Assembly (NCBI RefSeq): GCF_012516475.1
Contig: NZ_CP051217.1
Coordinates: 1,054,001 to 1,118,000, forward strand
Source of the DNA: Parasphingorhabdus halotolerans
GTDB lineage: Bacteria; Pseudomonadota; Alphaproteobacteria; Sphingomonadales; Sphingomonadaceae
Reading direction: 5' to 3'
Length of the DNA stretch: 64,000 nt
Both the position numbers and the translations under genes were made by a program. The notes below the pieces were generated by a model, which was given only the letters and a program-made list of their open reading frames with translations, was not told the origin of the DNA and did not search any database. Below, one piece after another: positions 53,196 through 61,466 of this stretch. Every line of letters starts with the position of its first letter. The first letter of the stretch is position 1.

Positions 53196-54589
53196 GCAGC
53201 TTCTCCTAATATTTCTGCATCCAGCGACTTGGCCGGATTCCTTTCGCCATCAACTTTGATCTTGAAGCTCATTGCCGGACCCGGCGTCGGCGCTGTTTTC
53301 GTTTTAAGCACATAATCCGGCGAAGTCAGGCTGATATTCATCCGGTGGAACAGGCGCGCGATGCAAATGCCCATCATCACCTCGGCGAGACTTTGCCCCA
53401 GGCAGCTATGCGTGCCGCGCCCAAAGGGTGCATAAGCGCCGGGCTTCAAATGCTCACGTCGGTCCACCCGATCCGGATCGAATTTCATCGGATCGGGGAA
53501 AAATTCTTCCATAAAATGCGGGACGCTCGTGCCGATAAAGATCGTCTCGTCTTTAGGAACGACATAGCCTTCAAATTCGAGATCATGATTGGTCGTGCGC
53601 ATCTGCGCCACCGCAATCGGCCAGAGCCGCATCGCTTCCTTCAAGCAACTTTGGATATAATCGAGCCCCAAAACATCGCGCTCGGTAACAACATCTCGTG
53701 CGAATAGTTCATCCGCCTCGGCCTGAACCTTTTCGAGCACGCCCGGCGTCTTGAGAATTCCATAAACCGCTGCTGCCAACGTGTTCGCCACCGTATCGAG
53801 ACCCGCCACATAGGGGCCAGTCAACACCAGTTTCAAGTCCCGCTTCTGGATAAGTTCCGGGTCATCAAGATGCCCGCGCATCACATCGCCCAGCAGATTT
53901 TTGGGCAGCGTACCCGCCTCAGCATGCGCGAAAAATTCATCCACCATGCTTTGTCCAAGCTCATCAACCCGTTTGCTGGCGCGTTTGAACTCTGGCATAT
54001 GGATCATGAAACCAGGACGTTGCTTTGTGACAAGCACGTTAAGAATATAAAGAATATTCACCCGGATGTCGCGAACATATTCCAGCGGCGCGTTGCCGGT
54101 CATGACTTCCCCAAGCAGGTGGACGATCATATATTGGAACGCTTCGACAACTGGCACTGCCTCTTCATTCCAGTCGCGTGCAAGTGAAATATCAATTATG
54201 TCCGTGAGCTCGTGATAGCGTCCGAACATTGCGTTACGCGAAAATCCGTCGCGCATGATCGCGCGCATCTTCTGGTGGTCTTCACCATCAACCCCGGTCA
54301 GCGTTTTCGATGCGCCATGATGATCGACGAGACCTTGCCAGAATTCCTTTGACCGCAGGCCATTGCGGGCCGCTTTCGTGTTCATGAATTTACCCGCTTC
54401 AGGACCGGCGATCACATAGCTTTTTTGGCCAAACACATTGACCCGATAAACAGGACCGTAATCGCGATAGCAGCGCACGAAAAAGGCGGCAGGGTCTTTC
54501 GCCATTTCAAGAGTGTTGCCGACCAGAGGCAATCCTGAAACCGTAGGAATCGGCTTTGGTTCTTCGATTGTTTTTGCCTGTGTCGCCAT
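53192..54589 (-). CDS. Cytochrome P450 monooxygenase
   Basis: A 465-residue P450. The heme-thiolate Cys is C396 in FGRGTHSCLGQ, and the ExxR salt bridge is E318-AM-R321. The I-helix oxygen-activation motif A262-G-L-D-T266 is complete. No membrane anchor is seen, so it is a soluble bacterial class I enzyme needing a ferredoxin and reductase not encoded here. It probably starts the attack on a hydrophobic substrate. It is the first gene of the operon with Rieske, SDR and OYE genes. An operator-like palindrome is 31 bp upstream of the ATG. Confidence 0.92.
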   Translation of the reverse strand: MATQAKTIEEPKPIPTVSGLPLVGNTLEMAKDPAAFFVRCYRDYGPVYRVNVFGQKSYVIAGPEAGKFMNTKAARNGLRSKEFWQGLVDHHGASKTLTGVDGEDHQKMRAIMRDGFSRNAMFGRYHELTDIIDISLARDWNEEAVPVVEAFQYMIVHLLGEVMTGNAPLEYVRDIRVNILYILNVLVTKQRPGFMIHMPEFKRASKRVDELGQSMVDEFFAHAEAGTLPKNLLGDVMRGHLDDPELIQKRDLKLVLTGPYVAGLDTVANTLAAAVYGILKTPGVLEKVQAEADELFARDVVTERDVLGLDYIQSCLKEAMRLWPIAVAQMRTTNHDLEFEGYVVPKDETIFIGTSVPHFMEEFFPDPMKFDPDRVDRREHLKPGAYAPFGRGTHSCLGQSLAEVMMGICIARLFHRMNISLTSPDYVLKTKTAPTPGPAMSFKIKVDGERNPAKSLDAEILGEAA

Positions 54590-54619
54590 ATGTCGGTCGC
54601 CGTTCTCAGAATCACTTTT

Positions 54620-54632
54620 CGAACATCGTTCG
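54620..54632. promoter_or_regulatory. Operator-like palindrome 1, P450 promoter side
   Basis: CGAAC-ATC-GTTCG, followed by GA on the plus strand. It lies 31 bp upstream of the P450 start. It matches the sites at 54735 and 57752 and is a probable binding site of the TetR protein encoded at 57032-57715. Confidence 0.7.
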
Positions 54633-54734
54633 GATATTCATGTATTATGGTGATACTGTCAACCGGAAATGCTGGAATTTAGGCGCATATGATGCATTTT
54701 CCCGGCTTGACTCTTCCGCTGCTTGCGCTATTTC

Positions 54735-54747
54735 TGAACGTCGTTCG
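54735..54747. promoter_or_regulatory. Operator-like palindrome 2, SDR promoter side
   Basis: TGAAC-GTC-GTTCG, 25 bp upstream of the SDR ATG. Its flanks extend the symmetry (TTC before, GAA after). Same pattern as the other two sites. Confidence 0.7.
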
Positions 54748-54771
54748 GAAAACACTATTGGGAAGCGGGAT

Positions 54772-55644
54772 ATGAGCCAGAAAACAGCATTTATTACAGG
54801 CGCAGCGATGGGCATGGGAGCGCTCAAAGCCAAAACGCTGGCCGCGCGCGGATGGAAGGTTTTTGCCGGAGTGCTACCCGGAGCGGATACTTCCGAACTC
54901 GGAACGCATGAAAATATTGTCGCTGTAGAACAGGATGTTTCATCCGATTCTTCGGTCACTGCTAGCGCGGAAATTGTCGAGAAGGAACTCGCTGGTGCAC
55001 CGCTTGACTTGCTGATCAACAATGCAGGTATTGCAAATGGTGCAGTTGGCGTGATCGAAGGCGTTTCTATCGAAGCAGCTAAAAAACTGTTTGAGATCAA
55101 TACATGGGGCACCTTGCGCGTCTGTCAGGCATTCTTGCCAGCGATCCGACGCGGCGCACCTCATTCTCGGATCATCAACTTTGCATCAGGCGCCGTAAAA
55201 GCCAATCCCGCAGCATCCGGAATCTATAACATGTCCAAGCATGCAGTTGTCGGTTTGACCCGGACATTGCGGAACGAGATGGCGCCATTTGGCATTGAGG
55301 TAACCGCCGTCGAACCCGGAGCTGTCAAGACGCACATGACAGCCAATGCCGGTGAAACAACTAAAGATATCTGGACCAAGGTATCGCAGGAAATGAACGA
55401 TATTTACGGGCCGCATTTGAAAGAAACGACAACCGTAAAAATGGTTGAAGCGATTGAAAAAGGCAATGAACCGCAGGTTGTTGTCGATCAGGTGCTGGGG
55501 CTTCTAGAAAAGAAAAATTGGAAGCCTTCTTATCTGGTTGGCAATGATGTCAAAGCACTGGGGCCGATGTACAAAATACTCCCCGAACGCACGTTTGAAA
55601 AAATACTCCAAAAAGCGGTTGGTATTCCGCAATATAAAGGTTGA
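54772..55644 (+). CDS. SDR-family oxidoreductase
   Basis: A 290-residue short-chain dehydrogenase. TGAAMGMG at the coenzyme loop, INNAG, the Ser of NFASGAV and Tyr-Lys in YNMSKHAVVG are intact, and a C-terminal extension (about 40 residues) is typical of some retinol- or steroid-type SDRs. It presumably oxidises a P450/Rieske product to a ketone or aldehyde. GGGAAGCGGGA precedes the ATG at 54772; the frame is open upstream across the operators, but that part is not protein-like. The aldehyde dehydrogenase gene starts 3 bp later. Confidence 0.87.
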   Translation: MSQKTAFITGAAMGMGALKAKTLAARGWKVFAGVLPGADTSELGTHENIVAVEQDVSSDSSVTASAEIVEKELAGAPLDLLINNAGIANGAVGVIEGVSIEAAKKLFEINTWGTLRVCQAFLPAIRRGAPHSRIINFASGAVKANPAASGIYNMSKHAVVGLTRTLRNEMAPFGIEVTAVEPGAVKTHMTANAGETTKDIWTKVSQEMNDIYGPHLKETTTVKMVEAIEKGNEPQVVVDQVLGLLEKKNWKPSYLVGNDVKALGPMYKILPERTFEKILQKAVGIPQYKG

Positions 55645-55647
55645 TCC

Positions 55648-57051
55648 ATGTCTGACATCGCCGATAAATTCGCCAAACTGCAATCCTCCCGACAGCGCCT
55701 GCGCAACAGCAGTGCAGCAGAACGTGCCGCCAAATTGAAAGCCATTTGGGCCGGCGTAGTTGAACGCAAAGACGACATATTTATCGCTGGCAACAAAGAG
55801 CGCGGCACGCATGATCTCGATATCGCCGCCGAACTGGTGATGATCAAAGGCGAGATAGACTTTGCGGTGAAAAATCTGTCGAAATGGATGAAGCCAGAAA
55901 AGATCAAGAACTCGCTCAACACCATGGGCAAGCGCTGTGAAATCCGGCGGCAGTCCAAAGGCGTTGTTCTCAATTTATCTGCTTATAACGCACCTACGGC
56001 CGAGTGTTTGGTTCCAGCGATCCCGGCTATCGCGGCGGGAAATGCGGTTGCGATCAAACCATCCGAACATGCTCCACACTCCGCCCAGATCGTGCAAGAA
56101 ATTATAAACAGGACTCTGCCTGCAGACGAGTGCGAAGTATTTCAAGGCGGCGTCGAAGTTTCACAAGAGCTACTCGGCCTGCCCTTCAACCATATCTATT
56201 ATACTGGCGGCATGGGCGTCGGAAAAATTGTGATGAAGGCGGCTGCCGATCATTTTGCATCGATCACGCTGGAAATGGGCGGCAAGTCTCCGGTCATCAT
56301 TGATGAGACAGCGGAACTAGAAAATGCCGCAACCAAACTCGCTTGGGGCCGCGTCATGAATGCTGGCCAAGTCTGCATCGCGCCGGAATATGTGATTATT
56401 CACGAAAGCAAGAAAGACGAGTTTCTCACGCTGATGGAAGAAAAGATCAACGCACTCTATAATTCCGATGGTGCGGGTCTCGACAAGTCCCAATATGTTC
56501 CGCGCATTATCAACGAGCGTCATTCCGGCCGCATCAAGGCTTTGGTCGATGATGCAACCAAAAAAGGAGCGACAGTCGTGTGTGGTGGGGGCAGCGATAT
56601 TGCCAATCATTATATCGAACCCACCGTACTGACCGATATGTCAGAAGATATGGACATTATGAATGAGGAAGTTTTTGGCCCTGTCCTCTCAGTGCTGACA
56701 TATTCCAATCGCGAAGACGTTCTCGACATCATCAACCGCCGTCCGAGCCCGCTCGCGCTCTACGTCTATTCAACCAACGACGAAGCGATCGACTATTTCC
56801 TGACCAACACCTCGTCAGGTTCAGCGGTAGTAAACAATAATTGTATCCAGTCTGGCACCAACCCTCGTCTGCCCTTTGGCGGTGTAGGGTCTTCGGGAAT
56901 GGGACGTATCGGTGGTTTTGAAGGTTTTAAATCGATGTCCAACGAGCGCTCGATTGTGCATCAACCGCTGGACCGTTTCCGCGATATCTTGATCATGTTG
57001 CCGCCCTATTCAGAGCGCTACAACAATTTGATTATGAAGGGGTTAAAATAG
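55648..57051 (+). CDS. Aldehyde dehydrogenase, coniferyl-aldehyde-type
   Basis: A 467-residue NAD-dependent aldehyde dehydrogenase. E209 in LEMGGKSP, nucleophile C243 in GQVCIAPEY and N114 in SAYNAP are the active-site residues. The size and the SKWMKPEKIK region resemble the enzyme at 3707-5161. It should oxidise an aldehyde made by the upstream SDR, feeding the CoA-ligase step. The gene is coupled to the SDR (3-bp gap). Its end overlaps the convergent tetR by 20 bp. Confidence 0.88.
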   Translation: MSDIADKFAKLQSSRQRLRNSSAAERAAKLKAIWAGVVERKDDIFIAGNKERGTHDLDIAAELVMIKGEIDFAVKNLSKWMKPEKIKNSLNTMGKRCEIRRQSKGVVLNLSAYNAPTAECLVPAIPAIAAGNAVAIKPSEHAPHSAQIVQEIINRTLPADECEVFQGGVEVSQELLGLPFNHIYYTGGMGVGKIVMKAAADHFASITLEMGGKSPVIIDETAELENAATKLAWGRVMNAGQVCIAPEYVIIHESKKDEFLTLMEEKINALYNSDGAGLDKSQYVPRIINERHSGRIKALVDDATKKGATVVCGGGSDIANHYIEPTVLTDMSEDMDIMNEEVFGPVLSVLTYSNREDVLDIINRRPSPLALYVYSTNDEAIDYFLTNTSSGSAVVNNNCIQSGTNPRLPFGGVGSSGMGRIGGFEGFKSMSNERSIVHQPLDRFRDILIMLPPYSERYNNLIMKGLK

Positions 57052-57715
57052 CCTCTTCGGGTTCACCGCGTTCGCGGGCGATGGTTTTGAACGCTGCGCG
57101 CAGCAAATTTTGAATGCGTTCCTCCGGAAGAGTGGTGAGACCTTCAATGGCCTGACTGAATAGCGGGTAGGCGTTTTTATCGAGCCGGGAAAATTGGCGC
57201 TGCGCAACCTCACTTGCCGATTCCGCCTCAAATTCATTGTGCCGAATAATTTCAACGGCACCGGCAAATGCGACAGACCCGACCATATTAAATAGCTGCA
57301 TGCCTTCCTTTGGATCAAAACCGCGCCGGTCCATCGCCGAGAGAAATTGCTCAGCCAGCTTAAACTGAACTTCAAAACCATATTCCCGGACATGATTTGT
57401 AATCAGCAAGGACGGGCTGCTCGCCAGATAGTTTTGGATGCAAAGGGTGAATTCATAGGCATAGTTGGACCAATGTTGGCCACTATCTTTCGGCAGCGCA
57501 AGATCAGATAGAGCATGAACCGCAGCGGCTTGCATCAATTCTTTGCGACCATCCCAATATTGGTAGAGCGTTGCCGTACCGACATTCAAATGCATGGCCA
57601 ACTGTTTCATGGTCAGGCCTTCTAGCCCAAGTTCCAACGCAGCTTCGATAATTTCATCATGAGTAAGCAGTCGGGGTCGTCCATAGACCACGGTCTTCTC
57701 ATCGACATCTGCCAT
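57032..57715 (-). CDS. TetR-family transcriptional regulator
   Basis: A 227-residue repressor-type protein. The N-terminal helix-turn-helix (about 20-60) includes LTMKQLAMHLNVGTATLYQYW, and the C-terminal ligand domain is of the larger TetR_C type. ATG 57715 has AAGGA 8 nt upstream; ATG 57745 is an in-frame alternative. A palindrome 37 bp upstream matches the two in the P450/SDR intergenic region, so autoregulation and control of both catabolic operons are likely. The effector may be the substrate or a CoA intermediate. Confidence 0.88.
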   Translation of the reverse strand: MADVDEKTVVYGRPRLLTHDEIIEAALELGLEGLTMKQLAMHLNVGTATLYQYWDGRKELMQAAAVHALSDLALPKDSGQHWSNYAYEFTLCIQNYLASSPSLLITNHVREYGFEVQFKLAEQFLSAMDRRGFDPKEGMQLFNMVGSVAFAGAVEIIRHNEFEAESASEVAQRQFSRLDKNAYPLFSQAIEGLTTLPEERIQNLLRAAFKTIARERGEPEEAILTPS

Positions 57716-57751
57716 AAACTCAATCCTTGCCGTATTTATCGCCATAGTTAT

Positions 57752-57764
57752 CGAATGTCATTCG
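57752..57764. promoter_or_regulatory. Operator-like palindrome 3, tetR promoter
   Basis: CGAAT-GTC-ATTCG, followed by GGA on the plus strand, between tetR and the enoyl-CoA hydratase gene. It fits the consensus YGAAYNTCRTTCG of the other two sites and suggests autoregulation. Confidence 0.65.
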
Positions 57765-57835
57765 GATAATCGGGCTTTGGAAGGATAAGTCAAGTCGAAC
57801 GCCGGTTTTTCCTTGCAAACACCATTATTCTGGCC

Positions 57836-58843
57836 TTGTTTGTTTTGCTAGAGTCAAAACCGCTGGAGGTCATAATCAAACCGCTTAGCCCGACCGAATT
57901 GGATGAGATGGTCCATGCCCGGTTACCCCGTGAAAGCTTTGGCCCAAGCAGCCCGATGCCTTTTCTCGCAGTTAATCTGGAAGGAAGCGATGCAGCGCTC
58001 GGCAAATGGTTGCGCGACCTGCCCTGCCCCATAATTGGAATCGGGTCTGGGGCGTTGACACCTTTCTGCGACGTGCTGCTGGATGATAACGGACCACTCG
58101 ACCGTATTGCCGCGAACATTGAGAAAGCACCTGTAGCATCAATGGTACTAGTCCAACATCTTCGCGCAAGTGAGAGCCTGAGCATCCAAGATGCCTTGAC
58201 TGCAGAAAGCTTCGCTTATGCAACGGTGCAAAAAGGACTGGAATTCTTGGAATGGTTGCATGGCCATGAGCGCAGCAGAAACCAACCCATAGCGGCCGCC
58301 AAACCACTGCTTGTAGAGATGGATGAAGCGCAACTAAACTTGAATTTGAACGATCCGGACAATCTCAATGCCATCGGTGTGACCTTGCGCGATGCGTTGT
58401 GTGAAGCCCTTGATTTGGCGCTGACGGATAAATCCATCGAACGGATCAATCTAACCGGAACCGGTCGTAGCTTTTCAATCGGCGGCGAAACAAATGAGTT
58501 CGGCGAAGTATCCGATCCCGCATCAGCCCATTGGATACGGAGCCTGCGCCTCCCCGCATGGCGACTGGCGCGTTTGCAAGAACGGCTTCATGTTCACGTT
58601 AATGGTGCGGCCGTTGGAGCGGGTGCGGAGATTGCGGCGTTTGCCCAAAATATGACGGCCAATAAAGACGCGTGGTTCCAATTGCCTGAACTGAAATATG
58701 GTCTGATCCCCGGTGCTGGGGGAACCGCTAGCCTGCCACGACGCATCGGTCGGCAACGCACCGCTTTTATGGCGTTGTCGATGAAGAAAATAACCGCTCA
58801 GACAGCATTGGAATGGGGACTGGTTGACAAAATTCTTTCATAA
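57836..58843 (+). CDS. Enoyl-CoA hydratase/isomerase family protein with N-terminal extension
   Basis: A crotonase-fold protein of up to 335 residues, about 75 more than usual. The core lies in the second half: GTGRSFSIGGETNEF is the oxyanion region. AAVGAGAEIAAFAQ and PELKYGLIPGAGGTASLPRRIG follow, the latter with the two catalytic-site Glu positions (one clearly present). The first ~150 residues include LRASESLSIQDALTAESFAYATVQKGLEFLEWL. That resembles the C-terminal part of a crotonase, so the order looks rearranged or duplicated. The start is uncertain: TTG 57836 is annotated, with no good ribosome-binding site. It converges on the amidohydrolase with a 46-bp overlap. Confidence 0.75.
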   Translation: MFVLLESKPLEVIIKPLSPTELDEMVHARLPRESFGPSSPMPFLAVNLEGSDAALGKWLRDLPCPIIGIGSGALTPFCDVLLDDNGPLDRIAANIEKAPVASMVLVQHLRASESLSIQDALTAESFAYATVQKGLEFLEWLHGHERSRNQPIAAAKPLLVEMDEAQLNLNLNDPDNLNAIGVTLRDALCEALDLALTDKSIERINLTGTGRSFSIGGETNEFGEVSDPASAHWIRSLRLPAWRLARLQERLHVHVNGAAVGAGAEIAAFAQNMTANKDAWFQLPELKYGLIPGAGGTASLPRRIGRQRTAFMALSMKKITAQTALEWGLVDKILS

Positions 58844-60153
58844 ACTAGCTCACCGTCGATCCATGTTGCCTGCACATTGACTGCGCTGAAATCTGCATAG
58901 GCATCTGCGCAACTTCTATCCAGCAAGCATAAGTCAGCCTTCTCTCCGACCACCAGTTGGCGAGGTGCGGCACCAGCTTCCGATGATGGCTTGGTGTAAA
59001 GCGCGAGAGCGTCATTGGCGCTGATCGCTTCGTTCGGTCCAAGTTTCCCCGGGCGGCGTACGGCGCTGGCCATTGCCTTCCAAGGATTGAGATCACCGAA
59101 CGGTGCATCGCTTCCACCTGCTATCCCAATGCCAGCATCAACAAAGGACTTCAGTCGCCAAAGATGCGGCAGTTCGTGGCTTTCCACTTCCTTGAGGTAA
59201 GCGTCCTGACGTTCGGTTATAAAATGCGGCTGAGTCACCACTGTGAGGCCCAGTTTCATAATCCATTCAATGATCGTATCATCGGCAATTGCGGCATGCT
59301 CAATGCGATCACCGGGGTGCACTCCCGCATCCTCAATCGCTGCAAGGCTAAGCATCATTTCGGCGCGGGTAACACAATGGATGGCAACCGCGCGGCCATG
59401 AACATGTGCGTCGGATATTTGCGCTATCACATCCGCGAGCGATGGCAGGTCGTAGTCGTGATTATGAATTTTAAGCGGTCCAACTTGCGCGCTATTGCCG
59501 TTATGCCCATGCAAATCTACTCCCCCCATAATCGTCAGGTTGAGCGGATTTGCATTTACAGAATAATGTTCGAAGTCATCGCGGTCGTTGCCCGGTGTGA
59601 CTTCGGTTACACCGGTGATGCCAAAGGATAGAAGCTTTTTCACCAGCGGCTTCAGATCGGGCCGCTGGTTTCCCATCAGCTTCCTTAGTTCCGCGTCTCC
59701 ATCTACCAGCCGTCCATCGTGCGGAATATCAATGGCTAACAGCGCAATCGCTTGACTGTTAAACACCCACATCCGGCCTCCGCGATGCTGGATACGGATG
59801 GGGCGATCAGGGCCATTGCAGTCAAGCCAGTGGCGATCAATTTCTCCGGCAACAGAGGGATGATAGCCGATCCCGCGTAGCCACTCGCCATCCGATGCAA
59901 CCTCGAGAGCCACAATCAGTTCCTCCTGATTCTGGACATGTGGCGGTCCGCATCTAACAGACTCCATGGCGGCGGCCGAGGCGTTAAGATGGATATGGTG
60001 ATCGTGAAGACCTGGCAGCAAGACCCCGCTTTGCCCGTCGATAACCTGTTCACCATCTTGGGGGGCCAGTTGGTTGCCGATTTCGGCTATCAATCCGTTG
60101 CGAGTTCGAAGATCGCACGATGTTCGATCAATTTCAACATTGCGGATCAGCAC
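58798..60153 (-). CDS. Amidohydrolase-superfamily protein
   Basis: A 451-residue metal-dependent hydrolase with the composite barrel and small beta domain of amidohydrolases. The first metal motif is HDHHIHL. A carboxylated-Lys position was not identified with certainty; later His include VAIHCVT and RIEHAAI, and GGSDAPFGD gives the last Asp. Substrates are usually cyclic amides or imines, though some members cleave C-C bonds. The GTG start overlaps the CoA-transferase stop by 7 bp, so it belongs to the catabolic operon. Its precise reaction is unknown and may be ring hydrolysis. Confidence 0.78.
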   Translation of the reverse strand: MLIRNVEIDRTSCDLRTRNGLIAEIGNQLAPQDGEQVIDGQSGVLLPGLHDHHIHLNASAAAMESVRCGPPHVQNQEELIVALEVASDGEWLRGIGYHPSVAGEIDRHWLDCNGPDRPIRIQHRGGRMWVFNSQAIALLAIDIPHDGRLVDGDAELRKLMGNQRPDLKPLVKKLLSFGITGVTEVTPGNDRDDFEHYSVNANPLNLTIMGGVDLHGHNGNSAQVGPLKIHNHDYDLPSLADVIAQISDAHVHGRAVAIHCVTRAEMMLSLAAIEDAGVHPGDRIEHAAIADDTIIEWIMKLGLTVVTQPHFITERQDAYLKEVESHELPHLWRLKSFVDAGIGIAGGSDAPFGDLNPWKAMASAVRRPGKLGPNEAISANDALALYTKPSSEAGAAPRQLVVGEKADLCLLDRSCADAYADFSAVNVQATWIDGELVYERILSTSPHSNAV

Positions 60154-61466
60154 AGGCTAGACATTATTTCTGATATGCTAGCGCCAAGCTCTTCGGCCAC
60201 ACCCGAAGTATTTCGCATAGGATAAAACTCTCCGCTGTCGGCTGCAGCCATATTTTGCCACTCCGTGGCTACAAACGACCAATCGATATTTTCATCCTCA
60301 ACTTGCATGGCATGACGAACAATATCGCACATAGAGAGATTGAGCAAACAGCCAGCCCCTTGCTGCCATTTTGTCCAAACAGCTAAAGCAGCGTAGATTC
60401 CTGAAATCGGATCGGCGATAGCATCCCCGACAAAGCACGGCTTCCCCCAAGCCTTTTCCATGATGGCCGAGAGACCTGCCCCAACACCGATATCATCACC
60501 AAAACCAATACGGTTTTCCGCTGCGCCATAAGCCGTTAACCTGACCCATGTCTTTCCCGGTTGTTGCGACAAGAGCTGCTCCGCATCTATCCCCAATTGC
60601 CGCAACGCACGAGGGCGCGAAGCCTCGATAACGATATCAGCCGCGTCGACAAGTTTTTTCAGATCGGTCCGCCCCTCCGGTAAAGTGAAATCAAGGGTGG
60701 CACATCTTTTTCCCGCGTTGAGCAGATTGAAAAATTCAAAATTGCCTTGCCTCGCGCCATCGGGACGGGACTGGCTTTCAACCTTGATCACATCTGCACC
60801 CATCAGGTGGAGCAGGTTCCCGGCCAAGGGCCCGGCCCAGAGGCTCGAAAGATCAACGACGAGTGGCTTTTTGTGTTGCTTGTTGGACGACTTAAACGTG
60901 ATTTCCTCAAACCACTGCTTGGCTTCGCGCAACTCATCCGGTGCAACCGGAAGCCCCAGTTCGATCCCGCGTTCGACCAGAGCAGTCGCGGATTTGGAGT
61001 GAACTACCTGCTCGACATTTTCCCATGACGAAGCCGGTTCTTCCAGCCAAGCTTCCAGCAACTCCCAATCATCATCACGCGCCAAGTTTAACGCGATCCG
61101 GCCATCCGCTGCGTCAAGCAAGCGACAATGGCCACCGGTGCTCGTCCGACCTGCCCTCTGCAAATCCATAAGCCGCGCCCGTTCACCGAGCAACAATGCA
61201 CCATTTTGCGGAAGCCTATCCGGAAAATTGGACGATGCCTTCAACGCCAGCATCGCCCCATCGACGGCAGTGGTAAGCGACAGTGGAGGAATTTGTGCAG
61301 GTCCATCTGCTGGCCCGCTCAACCGCAGCAGTCCCGCTCTGCGCCACGCCAAAGCGGGATGATCCGCATCGGCAATGATTTCTCTTTGCAAGCCCAGTTC
61401 AGCGAGCAATTGCTCGCCAAATTTCGCGGCAGACTTATACCCCGGCAAGTTGATCGCGCAGGACAC
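60147..61466 (-). CDS. CaiB/BaiF CoA-transferase family III protein, unusual domain order
   Basis: A 439-residue family III CoA-transferase, which moves CoA between carboxylic acids. The usual N-terminal motif VVDLSSLWAGPLAGNLLHLMGADVIKVES occurs only near residue 200. It is followed by the nascent-domain sequence and LNLSMCDIV, the place of the catalytic Asp. Residues 1-190 (GGHCRLLDAADGRIALNL, ALVERGIELGLPVAP) instead look like the C-terminal small domain of the family. The GTG start lies inside the preceding ligase gene (32-bp overlap). A permuted or half-of-a-tandem architecture is likely. Confidence 0.78.
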   Translation of the reverse strand: MSCAINLPGYKSAAKFGEQLLAELGLQREIIADADHPALAWRRAGLLRLSGPADGPAQIPPLSLTTAVDGAMLALKASSNFPDRLPQNGALLLGERARLMDLQRAGRTSTGGHCRLLDAADGRIALNLARDDDWELLEAWLEEPASSWENVEQVVHSKSATALVERGIELGLPVAPDELREAKQWFEEITFKSSNKQHKKPLVVDLSSLWAGPLAGNLLHLMGADVIKVESQSRPDGARQGNFEFFNLLNAGKRCATLDFTLPEGRTDLKKLVDAADIVIEASRPRALRQLGIDAEQLLSQQPGKTWVRLTAYGAAENRIGFGDDIGVGAGLSAIMEKAWGKPCFVGDAIADPISGIYAALAVWTKWQQGAGCLLNLSMCDIVRHAMQVEDENIDWSFVATEWQNMAAADSGEFYPMRNTSGVAEELGASISEIMSSLC

